Of a DNA stretch of 29,179 nt, positions 1 to 9,428 are shown piece after piece; within the stretch, counting starts at the first letter, position 1; each line of letters opens with the position of its first letter. The notes beneath the pieces are model-generated. The model was not told the origin of the DNA. It saw nothing but the letters and a program-made list of their open reading frames with translations, and did not search any database. The stretch is from assembly GCA_016800925.1 (NCBI GenBank), contig JABCPU010000715.1, forward strand, positions 1-29,179, given 5' to 3'. This DNA is from Suillus spraguei. Taxonomy: Eukaryota; Basidiomycota; Agaricomycetes; Boletales; Suillaceae. The translations under genes and the position numbers were made by a program.

Positions 1-9
1 CAACTCCAG

Positions 10-622
10 AGGAAGTCATTTTGTCCGGCACATACCAATGCACTTCTGTGTCCGAGGGAAATGATATGCTTCTGGGCAACATGTATTTGATGCTCGCCAC
101 TATATGGGAGATTCTCACACTGTGTCTCGCAAGTTGGATTGCTGTAAAACATTTCCGTGAGCTGCGACGACACGGACCTTCAATAGGAAGTACTATCATA
201 GATTGTTTTACAGTCTTGATTAAATCTCACGTTATTTACTTTGCGAGGTGAGCTCATGGTCACTAGGCGAATGAGATTCTCTTTTCCACTAAAGTTTCGC
301 ACACGGTAGCTTTGTTGCTGTTTTTGTCTCTTTTTCGTTTGTATGTCTCCGGCGCTCTCAACAGTATGTCGATCTCTAATTGATATCTACGTGCGAGCAT
401 GGCTCATTAATCTCATAGGTCGCGAATGCCCTGAGCACACATATTTATATCGGCATCGTTCAAATTTGTTTACTTGTGCAATATTTTGTACTAGGACCAC
501 GCCTGATTCTTAGCGTTCGAGAATATCACGCTGGGCTTGTAATCGAATCCGATACAGCAAGCGCCATGCCTTCAATCGCCTTCCAGGAGCACGTGTATGT
601 GGCAACCTGTAGCAGTGTGTAG
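10..622 (+). pseudogene. DUF6533 membrane protein copy A, 3' part only, probably broken
   Basis: These are the last three exons of a DUF6533-type multi-pass membrane protein, cut by the window edge. By comparison with intact copy D, exon 13 is 10-248, exon 14 is 310-363 and exon 15 is 419-622. Exon 13 is open and carries the EEV/ILSGTYQCTS start and the WEILTLCLASWIAVKHF membrane helix. Exon 15 is also open, with the family signature FVLGPRLILSVREYHA, and ends at TAG. Exon 14 is 54 nt rather than the 58 nt of copies B, C and D, so the frame does not close between 13 and 15. It is therefore probably a pseudogene, although an altered splice site cannot be excluded. A LINE fragment lies about 130 bp downstream. 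The protein's function is unknown. Confidence 0.75.
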
Positions 623-754
623 CCGGGGAAAATATGTCGGGAACTCTAGGGAAGGCAACAAAATGTGACTTTGTATGTTTCGTTGTGGTACCTATGTGAT
701 TTAGTGTTTCAAAATGGCATATACATTACCATTGATTCGAACTTTGCGAGACAG

Positions 755-1285
755 TTTTTTGTTTTTGTTTTTTTAATCAGTGTTTATTGTCCGTTGGGGC
801 TATGCCCATGTAGACAAAACCTACAGGTATGTACTTGTTCGTATGTATTAATTATCAAGAATATTTTTGTGATGCGCGATCATTGGTCCAGGTGTGAAAC
901 GAGGACTGGTAAGGCCAGCTAAAGGCGATAGGGGTTTATGGGCTCATTCTTCTTCTTTGTCGTCTGCAGGGGGTGTAACATCTCCAAAGATTTGTTCCAG
1001 TCGGTGCGTGCTCGCTATGTAGCGTAGTAGGGGCTTGACGCATTTCTGGTTGTTCAGCAAGTTCTTGAGGTGGCTAGCTTGGGGGCCTATCTCGTTCTGG
1101 AGGGATAGACGTTGTCTGGTGTACGTTGGGCAAGCAAGTAAGAAGTGATGTACTGTTTCTTTCTCGCCGAGACAGTGACAATCCCCGACTCTACGAAGTA
1201 GAGAAGGGTTTGTCGGACACAAACGTCCGTCGTTTCTGTCAAAGGACGTGTCGTGGAAATGTGCTCACGTACCTTGTTTGACACC
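755..1285 (-). mobile_element. Old 5'-truncated non-LTR (LINE) retrotransposon fragment
   Basis: On the minus strand this is the 3' end of a poly(A)-tailed element. The tail shows as interrupted T-rich sequence at 755-774, followed upstream by a 3' UTR of about 170 bp and a degraded ORF2 C-terminus (944-1,260). The 3' UTR shares the string TGTCCGTTGGGGC with the younger LINE at 9,429-10,879, so the two belong to related subfamilies. Host sequence homologous to the other array copies stops at about 754 and resumes at about 1,527. The upstream (5') boundary is therefore uncertain, and the sequence between 1,286 and 1,526 is unassigned. I could not find a target-site duplication, which fits an older insertion. 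Confidence 0.7.
944..1260 (-). pseudogene. LINE ORF2 C-terminal remnant (zinc-knuckle region)
   Basis: About 100 residues remain of the C-terminus of a retrotransposon polyprotein. The segment ETVHHFLLACPTYTRQR and the end FGDVTPPADDKEEE match the intact element in this window, which has ESVHHFLLTCPAYTRQR and FGDVSPPKDKNDKNS. The C-x-C...H-x4-C arrangement of the putative zinc-knuckle is retained, with CHC in place of CQQC. The RNase H and reverse transcriptase parts are gone, and a TGA interrupts the frame just upstream, near 1,270. It has no Met in a sensible position and is not a host gene. Confidence 0.75.
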
Positions 1286-1526
1286 CCCAGTTATAATATT
1301 CTATCTCGTCACTCTTTTCCTTTCTTTGGCCTCTAGTTCTTGCTTCTTGTCATTTCAGTATTTTCGTGTTAATAAGCATTAGTATTAACATGCACCTGAA
1401 ATAAGAACGTTTTGACGAGGAACCAGTGAAACACAACGCATCACAATAAGCAGTGTATCATACATAACAAATTTAGACACGTGATGGGAAGAGGAGTCGG
1501 GGACTGGCGCGTTAGTACGATGTATA

Positions 1527-2877
1527 TATCGCCGAGTTGCGTATCTGTAATTTCGGAGGTTCGAGGTTGTTTGGATTGAAAGCTTTGCCAAATAAACCGC
1601 GAGCCAGGAGCCTCAACGATTTCAAACTTGGAGTTGTGATTCCAAGAATGATCGTGGTCCTTGTCAGTGCTATCCTGGTCCCCCTCGCTAGCTGATCCTC
1701 TCCCACGTGCGACCGCAACTATATCATTTGTACCGGACACGGAGGACGCTCGTGTATACGTGGCCTAATAATACGAGGTCTGGGATGAAGCCGAGAAGCT
1801 CGAGGAGGCACATGGCTTGGTTTTGAATTTGAGGGACATATTGAGGGTGCGGTTGAAGAGCAACGAACTGCCAGGCTGAAGTACAGTTTCCAAAGGTAAG
1901 TAAAATCATGTGTTTGGCGTCGCGGTATAATTTATCAATTAACACCGCTTTATATATGGCGTTTTGGCTACTTCAGCAGATCTCATCCCGATCATCAAAC
2001 ACACTCCTCACTGCTTTCTAGTTCGCCGCAAACTCACTTCACACATACAGTATATATCTGTATCCCAACAGAAGTGTTGTATTCACCCTCCAGGGCACTC
2101 AGCGTTTATCTGTAAAGAGTTGGAGGAGTTTCAGGGCGTTGGTTTAGTTCCGGGTGCGTCAGTAGTTCTAAGGTGTCGTTGTAGCTGGCTCATGAGATAT
2201 TGGCACTTATATTGCACACACACATACTGTGTTCATTCCCGGTCCCGGCCCTACAAGAAACCAAGTTAATAATTATGTACATGGACGAACGGATTGACTG
2301 CGAACAGTCACAATAGCCGTACATGCATACAGCATGACGATAAGACTGCTACGCACTGTAGTTGTGCTACAAGCCTCTGGCACCCATCATACTACTAGTA
2401 GCAATATCCAAAGCACCAAGACATTGTCCTCAGATGAAATGCAACTCAGTGGGTTTTACCGATCTATTTTCATCAGAAGCACTTCACTATACGTTTCTCC
2501 TTCTGATATGATGACCCGGATGACTTAAACAAAGAGGAAGATACGCATGAGGCGTTATTGCGATTGACTTGATGGTAGACTTCTTCGATGGTCACGAGTC
2601 ACACCTACTATTAGGCCGTGTTGAACGGATGAACATTACTGATGGAACTATTGAATCATGCACACCCAACTCACATACTCTTATTTGATCGAGGATCCCT
2701 GGATTCATTCCACCTTCTTATTTGACATCATGCGACAATATTCAGTTTGGTCAATCGATGCAAGAACAGATCCGTTGCAATGGTCATTGAGACATAAAAG
2801 CCCTGGGTAGTGGAATTTCTAGCACGACCGCCCCCTTCACACATTCACCAAGTTCACTGCTCACTTCCTAGAACAGT
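1527..2877 (+). repeat. Array spacer unit between DUF6533 copies A and B
   Basis: This stretch is a diverged direct repeat of 11,655-13,054, collinear along nearly its whole length and including the promoter before copy B. Its central part (about 1,575-2,040) also matches 7,833-8,280. Several short open frames occur on both strands, but none is conserved in frame between the copies and I assign no gene. The segment before copy B contains the shared TATA-like string ACATAAAAG at 2,792-2,800, about 85 bp before the start codon. It is best read as the intergenic half of the tandemly duplicated gene-plus-spacer unit. Confidence 0.75.
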
Positions 2878-4599
2878 ATGACCGTAGTCTCAAACGATCC
2901 CATTTGGTGGCATGCCATCAATAATGGTCGTACTTGCAGCTACTTTATAGGTTCGTGGAGGGCCAGGGCGATAACGGTGATGTCTCTATCTGAACCTTGG
3001 CTACGGTTTCATAGTTGCCGCCTCTGTTGGAGTGATCTATGATTCGGGTGAGCAGGGTAGCCTTCAAGATCAACTCATTCCAGTTTCTTATAGTACATAT
3101 TTCCAGCCTTGACATTCGCACAAGAGGTAGGTTGATATCATCGTAGTAGCCATCTCGCTAAGAATGCTTTCATAGGTTGAATTGTTCTGGTGAGCAGATT
3201 CCAACCTCAAAGGAACGGCATAATCAATTCGTTGCAGAGACAGCGCTGGTCGTTGATGACCGTTCTGTATCTCAGTGTGAGAACATCATATTATAAGTGT
3301 AATCGACAAGTCTTGCTCATTTAAAATTCCAGCTGCGCTATATTGGAATAGTATACGCTGTGTATGTGTGGACGACCGAATAATTGGCGTTATACTAATT
3401 AGCCATGTCTCAAATCAGCATTAGTATTCTGAGTACGTCTCCCATACGTCCTGTTTATTTCTTCTGATCGGCGGTATGTAGTGAATCTTCTGACATTTCC
3501 GACGACAGATACAGTGAGTATTCTGCACCAATGCATGACATTCACCCGCTTAACCTATCTTACTCTCCCATAGGGGTGAGTGATATTCTTGACCTACCCC
3601 TAGTAGTTCAATCTAATGACTGCCATAGTTGTGAGTGTTTTTTGCAGCATGTGATCTTCTGAGGACGATCGCTAACTGGACTATTCAGGTTATATTATGT
3701 ACTTTGCGCAAAGCTGGATCTATGTGGTCATACCTGCAATGCTTGGTGGTGAGCTACGTATTTGATGGTACTGACTTTCCTGAGACATCATCCAAGTCAT
3801 CACGATCGCCCCGGCTACATGCTATGTATCGGCGGTCTAGAAAGATGCTGATATTTCTCGTCGTCATCTTCCTGGTTGTCAACATCTTTGGGACGATATT
3901 TAACTGTATAGTATTGAAAGAATGTTTCAGTTGGTAAGCCTTAATTAAAAGACTTAATTGTATTAGGCTCATGGACCAACTCTAGAGGAGGTCATTTTGT
4001 CCGGCACATACAAGTGCACTTCTGAGCTTGAGGGAAATGATATACTTCTGTGTCTCATATATGTGATGCTCGTCACTATATGGAGATCCTCGCGCTGTGT
4101 CTCGCAAGTTGGACTGTGGAAACACTTCCGTGATCTGCGACAAGTTGGACCTTCAACGGGAAGTATTATCGGAGATTGTTTCACAGTCCTAATGAAATCT
4201 CACGTTGTTTACTTTGCGAGGTGAGCTCATGGTTACAAGTCGAATGGAATAATCTTTTCACGTTGAAGTTTCGCACATGCTAGTTTTATTACCGTTGCTT
4301 GCTTCCTTGTCGTCAATTTTTTGTCTCCGGTGGTCTCAACAGTATGTCGATCTCTCATTGATCTCTACGTGCGAGCATGGTTCATTATTTTCATAGGTCC
4401 CGGATTCCTTGGAAAGTCAGATTTATCCGGCGTTTTACAAATTTTCTTAGTTGTGCAATTTTTTGTGCTGGGACCACGCCTGATCCTCAGTGTTCGGGAA
4501 TATCACGCTGAGCTCGTGGCCAACTCTGATGCAGAAACTGGGATGTCTTCAATCGCCTTCCAGGAGAACGTGCATGTGGCAACCAGTAGCAGTGTGTAG
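2878..4599 (+). pseudogene. DUF6533 membrane protein copy B, decayed
   Basis: This copy keeps the whole exon layout of intact copy D, starting with MTVVSNDPIWWHAI at 2,878 and ending at TAG near 4,599. Most splice sites are conserved: exon 2 VAASVGVIYDS, exon 3 ALTFAQE, exon 5 RQRWSLMTVLYLS, exon 6 LRYIGIVYAV, and both 2-nt micro-exons (3,574-3,575 GG and 3,629-3,630 TT). It has several indels relative to C and D: an extra C in the run near 3,810, an extra A near 3,919, losses of one and two bases in exon 13 near 4,083 and 4,116, and one missing base in the last exon near 4,430. No simple splicing choice rescues all of these, so I call it a pseudogene. Partial transcripts remain possible. Confidence 0.75.
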
Positions 4600-4984
4600 C
4601 AAGGGAAGACATGTCGGATACTCTACTACGGAGACAACAGAAGATGACTTTGTACATTTCGTTGTGGTATCTATATGATTTGGTGTTTCGAAGTGGCATA
4701 TATACCAGTGGTTCGAGCTTTGCGAGACACTGGTGGCAAATGCAATGTGGTGACGCCGATTATGATCTACCTTCGAATCAACTTTGCGCCAAGGTCTTAC
4801 ATTGTAGATAGTAGTTCCAGTAGTTCCAGTGAAATTCAGTGGGGCGAAATCACACGATCATGGTTTGAAAATCAGAGCATTAGGTACTGAAATCAGAGTG
4901 TTGAATTGCGACTTTTTATTCTGAAATTTTACTCTGAATGATGCACTGAATTCATGCTACAGAAATGGGCAAAAGCATTGAACT

Positions 4985-5638
4985 ATACTAGTCACCTTAG
5001 GAGCCTCGTAACACTTGCTGTATTCCGTTGGTCAGGAGAAGCAGAGACGATGAATGCACTAAGGAGATAAACTCGTACTCAACATGTTCAGGCTGAACAT
5101 GAAAGATAGACGATTAGCACAACACCAATTATTTAACCTTTCGAACGTACACAGCATATAAGATTGAAAGGTAGCGTATCTAGGATATTTCCAAGTCAGT
5201 ATAACGTGGTAACTGGCGATAAACAAACTACATACACCGAGATACTTAACTGTCATTAGGGACCAGCGTTACCTCTGGAATTAAGTGTATCATCATGCGT
5301 GTTCCTCTGACATGAGACTCTACTCACCCAGATCAATTCTACCTATAGACCATTCTTAGCAATATGGCTGTTCGGCCATAGTATTGACATACCTCTTGTC
5401 CGAATGTAAGTACTAAAAATACTTATAAGATATTAGCAGTCCTTTAATATTCTCATGCTCACTCCAATCATACATCACTCCAACAAAGGTGGCAACTGCG
5501 AAACTGCAACCAAGGTGAGGTTGAAACATCAGCTTTCAATATGTGACTACGCTGTACGAACCTACAAAACAACTGAATGGCAAAACGATATGCATTAATG
5601 GCGGGCCACCTAGCGGGATCATTTGAGACTATGGCCAT
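4985..5638 (-). pseudogene. Inverted 5'-half copy E of a DUF6533 gene
   Basis: Read on the minus strand from 5,638, this begins MAIVSNDPARWPAI, clearly related to MTVVSNDPIWWHAI of copies B and D. It continues with recognisable exons in the same order: VATFVGVMYDW (exon 2), LTFGQE (exon 3), VELIW (exon 4), an RxRWSLMT exon with TAA replacing a Gln codon (exon 5), and IRYLSILYAV (exon 6). Exons 7 and possibly 8 are faintly visible before similarity fades near 4,985. The nonsense codon and missing 3' half make it a pseudogene. It is more diverged than B-D are from each other, so it is probably an older duplicate. Confidence 0.7.
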
Positions 5639-5699
5639 ATTGGTAGAGAATGGAGGCGTGGGTGAGAGGCCAAGTTGCTGGACGTATTGCGATGGCACA

Positions 5700-7830
5700 T
5701 ATACTACCACCCAGTGCTTAGGTCACAAAAATAAGATCGAACATGATGACGTCTGTTCCTGCCTCGATTGACTGAAGGGAAAATCAATCTAGGGGATGAA
5801 CGTAAGCGTTGAATACCGAAAAGATGGAAGGTCAATTGTAATCGACATGCCAAAGTTGTGTCGGTCTATATGTCTCATGAATTCACTGATAATTGGAGAC
5901 CAGACCAAAAACAGACCGTCAAAAAAAAATAGGGGAGATTCGCACGAAGCAAGTTCTACCCATGTGCGAGCAAATATCTTAATATCTACCGTCCATACTC
6001 TTCGTCCTCGGGCCATCTGTCGCTTCATGAGCACCTTCTCGCTCTCCGGCTCAGTTATCATAAGATTATCAACAATGATGAGTGTAGAATCTTCTATCTG
6101 CATCGTAGAGTTGGTGCGGGTGGTAACCAGAGATAGCTCAGAATCCGTGATTAAATATATGCAATAAAGATACGATGTCATCGCTATATCCGAACGGCGT
6201 TGAGAGAAGAAATAAGACCTGGGCATGTTGTGATGACCGTATGAAGCCCCCTTCTTGTTCTTCGAAATTGTATATGTAGGCTGATTCCGCAGAGCTTGAT
6301 CATCAGCCTCAATAGCGCGCTAGCCCGGGGTCCTGATTGTGGGACTCGGAAGGAGGAAGGAGTTCGAGCGCGTGCCAAGTATGGCCAATAAGCAGCGTCG
6401 AGCTGCGCCCTGAAATAAGTTATGTTTATTTGGTTCCTTACTTATCTGCTATAAAGCAAAGCGCCCTTAAACGCGAACTCATCTCAGTTCTTGAATAGAA
6501 ACTGAGATGTAAGTACTTAGTTCCTGTATGTCAGTCTTTGTTGACCAAAACCGTAGAGTACCTTGCCTTTCTAGTCTTTCTAGCTCCCTCTCTCCCCGTT
6601 CGCTTGCCTGTCATCACGACGACCTTCTCGCCCTGAGGCCTGATGCCGCAGTCAATCTGCAGTGCGTGGTTGATCAGACGTGGACACATCAATCGTCACA
6701 GCCTGGATCCACGATTGATGTGTGGTGAATACAACTCATCTCTCGACTACAAACAGAAATGACTGTGGAAAATCAGAAGTTTCCTTTACAAGATAATTTA
6801 ATTATTGTTCACATGTCTCTATTTTTAGATACAGCCCGTTGGCTTACCCGAAATCCCATAATCAGCATAAATTCTATCTGCGGTAATCAAGCGTGAGCGC
6901 TTGAGCTTTGGTTATTACTGCCTTTTGGTATAACTATCAAGGACGACAGCCCTAACTACTTACAGATGCCTTGTATTTTCCTCAATATCAATGACCATAG
7001 GTCCATACTCCGGTGCTTCGGCCGACAGCACAACAATCCTGTCTAGTTTCATTATGGCGACTAATATTGTCATGACAGCTTGCAAATTCTGCCTGCATCT
7101 GTATCGACCCGCCCGCCGCTCTGTCTAGAAGAGAGCATATCTGCGTAAGAAGACTGCTGCTCTTTTTTGTTAGCTTGTCTTACTTTCTGAAATATCGCAC
7201 TGATCTCTCGCTGATGACTGATGACCAGGAGTCAGGAGTACTAGGATACAGCAAACTGTTTGAATAAGAGGTCATTAATCATGAGTGAGAGATCGATGAG
7301 ATGTTGCAAAAAGCAAGGCAAGATAACAGAAAGAGCGGCAATGAGGGTCAGTTTTGACGCGAGCAGAGTTTGCAAGCTGTCGTGATGATATTGATCGTCG
7401 CAATGGAACCATACAGGATTGTCACACTGCCTCAGTGCCACGTGAGATGCGACAGATGGACTACGAGAATCTGAAGAGGAAGGAAATTGAAAAAAGTAGT
7501 GAGAATATAACCTTGATTCGAAGTGTGCACGCGCAAATGGGAGGACTTTGTCATCAACAGAGATACAGAGAAGATGACATGGACTGGCCCAATCCTTAGG
7601 CTGACATGATTGGCGGTGCGCACACCAAGCATCACTTGACCAAGCACAAAATTGTCGGATGAAGCAAATACTTGAACATGATATCAAGGAAAGTGCAAAG
7701 CATCATACGTATTGTTTCAGATGAGGCATTTTTGCGGGAGCTTAATCAATGAACTGCACAGTCCCTGTCAAACATTCCCTGTGGTCGCCGGACCTCCGTG
7801 AGAGTCGACCTAGCTCCATGAGTGATTTGA
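5700..7830. other. Unassigned region between array copies
   Basis: I see no recognisable gene here. Overlapping open frames lie on opposite strands at 5,789-6,226 (minus, 145 codons) and 5,796-6,167 (plus, 123 codons), and again at 7,241-7,687 (minus, 148 codons) and 7,354-7,599 (plus, 81 codons). None contains a motif or family I know, none is repeated elsewhere in the window, and no convincing splice-extended frame joins them. A perfect 13-bp inverted repeat is present at 6,684-6,723. The region has no counterpart in the A-B or C-D spacers, so it was inserted into the array or retained from an older locus. Confidence 0.5.
6684..6723. repeat. Perfect 13-bp inverted repeat with 14-nt loop
   Basis: ACACATCAATCGT at 6,684-6,696 is exactly complementary to ACGATTGATGTGT at 6,711-6,723, separated by 14 nt. 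Pairing stops immediately outside the arms. It lies in unassigned DNA, with no terminator-like U tract or coding context. It could be a palindromic binding site or a hairpin left by a mobile element, and its function is unknown. Confidence 0.6.
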
Positions 7831-7832
7831 AG

Positions 7833-8390
7833 TTTGTTTATTTTGAAAGCTTTCCCACGGCGATTAGCTTCAAGGATTTCAAAAATAATTTAGAATTATG
7901 ATTCCAAGGATGATCGCCGTTCTTGTCAGTACTATCCTGGTTCCCCTCGCTGGCTCATTCTCTCCGAGGTGCGATTACGACTATGTTGTTTGTGCCGGAC
8001 GCTGTGGTCTGATAATGCAAGGTCTAGGATTCGGACACCGAGGAGCTTGAGGACTTGGTTTTGGATTTTGAGGGTGCAGTTGAAAAGAAAAGAACTACCA
8101 GGCTGAAGCACAACTTCCAAAGGCAGTACATCAAGTGTCTGGTGGCACAGTATAGTTTATATTTATTGCGTTTTGGGCATGCTCCTCTACTTCTAGTGTT
8201 AGCAGATCTCATCCCGATCATCAAAGTGGCATGCTTCTCACTGCTTTCCACTTTGTTGCAGACTCATTTCCCACACAGCAATGTTCATTAGGACATAAAA
8301 GCGCTGGATAGTGAAATTTCTAGCACGACCGCCCCCTTCGTACTACATCTATCAAGTTCATTGCTCGCTCACCCCCTCCCCTAGAACAGT
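7833..8390 (+). repeat. Shortened array spacer before copy C
   Basis: About 7,833-8,280 is collinear with 11,700-12,200 of the C-D spacer. The sequence then jumps directly to the promoter-proximal segment homologous to about 12,950-13,054. Roughly 750 bp present before copies B and D is therefore missing. The core ACATAAAAG element is kept at 8,293-8,301, about 90 bp before the ATG of copy C. No gene is assigned. The deletion may have removed upstream regulatory sequence of copy C. Confidence 0.65.
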
Positions 8391-9414
8391 ATGACCGCAG
8401 GATCAGATAATCCAAATTTGTAGCATGCCATCGATGCTAACCGTACTGGTAGCTATTTTGTAGGTTCGTGGAATGTAGGGATATGATGGTGATATCTCGA
8501 TCTTAACCTTGGCTACGGTTTCACAGTTGCCGCCTCGGTTGGAGTGATTTACGATTTGGGTGAGCAGTGAAGTCTGTATAAACAACTGGTTTGAGTTTTT
8601 TATAGTATTTCCAGCATTGACATTCGCACAAGAGGTATGTTGATCCCATCGGACTAGCCATTTTACTAAGAATGCTTTTATAGGTTGAATTGATCTGGGT
8701 GAGCAGACTCCAACTTCAAAAGGACGGCGTAATTAATTCGTTTCAGAAACAGCGCTGGTCCTTGATGACTGTTCTATATCCCAGTGTAAGGACTTCATGT
8801 TGTAAGTGCGACTGACAAGTCTTACTCATTTAAAATTTCAGCTTCGCTATATCGGAATGGTATACGCTGTGTATGTGTGGAAGACCAAACCATTAGTGCT
8901 GTGCTAATCAGCCACCTGTCAAATCAGCATTAGTATTCTGGGTATGTCTCCATATACGCCCTGTTTATTTCTTCTGATCGACGGTATGTAGTAAATCTTC
9001 CGACATTTTCGATGACAAATACAGTAAGTATTCTATACTAATACATGACATTCATTCACTTAAACAACTATACTCTCCCGTAGGGGTGAGTGATATTTTG
9101 ACCTACTCCCTAGTTCAATTTAGTGACTGCCACAGTTGTAAGTGTCTGTGCAGTGTGTGGTCTTCCGAAGACCATCGTTAACTGGACTATTTAGGTTATA
9201 TTGTATACTTTGCGCAAAGCTGGATCTATGTGGTCATACCTGCAATGCTTGGTGGTGAGCTACGTATTTGATGGCACTGACTTTCCTGAAACATCATCCA
9301 AGTCATCACGATCGCCCGGCTACATGCTATGTATCGGCGGTCTAGAAAGATGCTGATATTTCTCGTCATCATCTTTGGCGCGATATTTACCGGTATAGTA
9401 TTGAAGAATGTTTC

Positions 9415-9428
9415 AGTTGGTAAGCCTT
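9415..9428 (+). repeat. Left target-site duplication of the LINE
   Basis: AGTTGGTAAGCCTT at 9,415-9,428 is repeated exactly at 10,880-10,893 on the far side of the element. It contains the last exon-12 bases and the 5' splice site (G|GTAAGC) of copy C. The last two T bases merge with the T tract, so the duplication could be 12-14 bp. Confidence 0.9.

Noticed and set aside
3635..3937. A 100-codon protein in copy B starting MFFAACDLL
   Set aside because: It reads through the intron before exon 11 and in a shifted frame through exon 11. Comparison with D shows it is an artefact of indels in a pseudogene.
7241..7687. A 148-codon minus-strand protein rich in Cys and Ser
   Set aside because: It has no motif, no known family and no splice context, and an 81-codon frame overlaps it on the other strand. 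It is kept only as part of an unassigned region.
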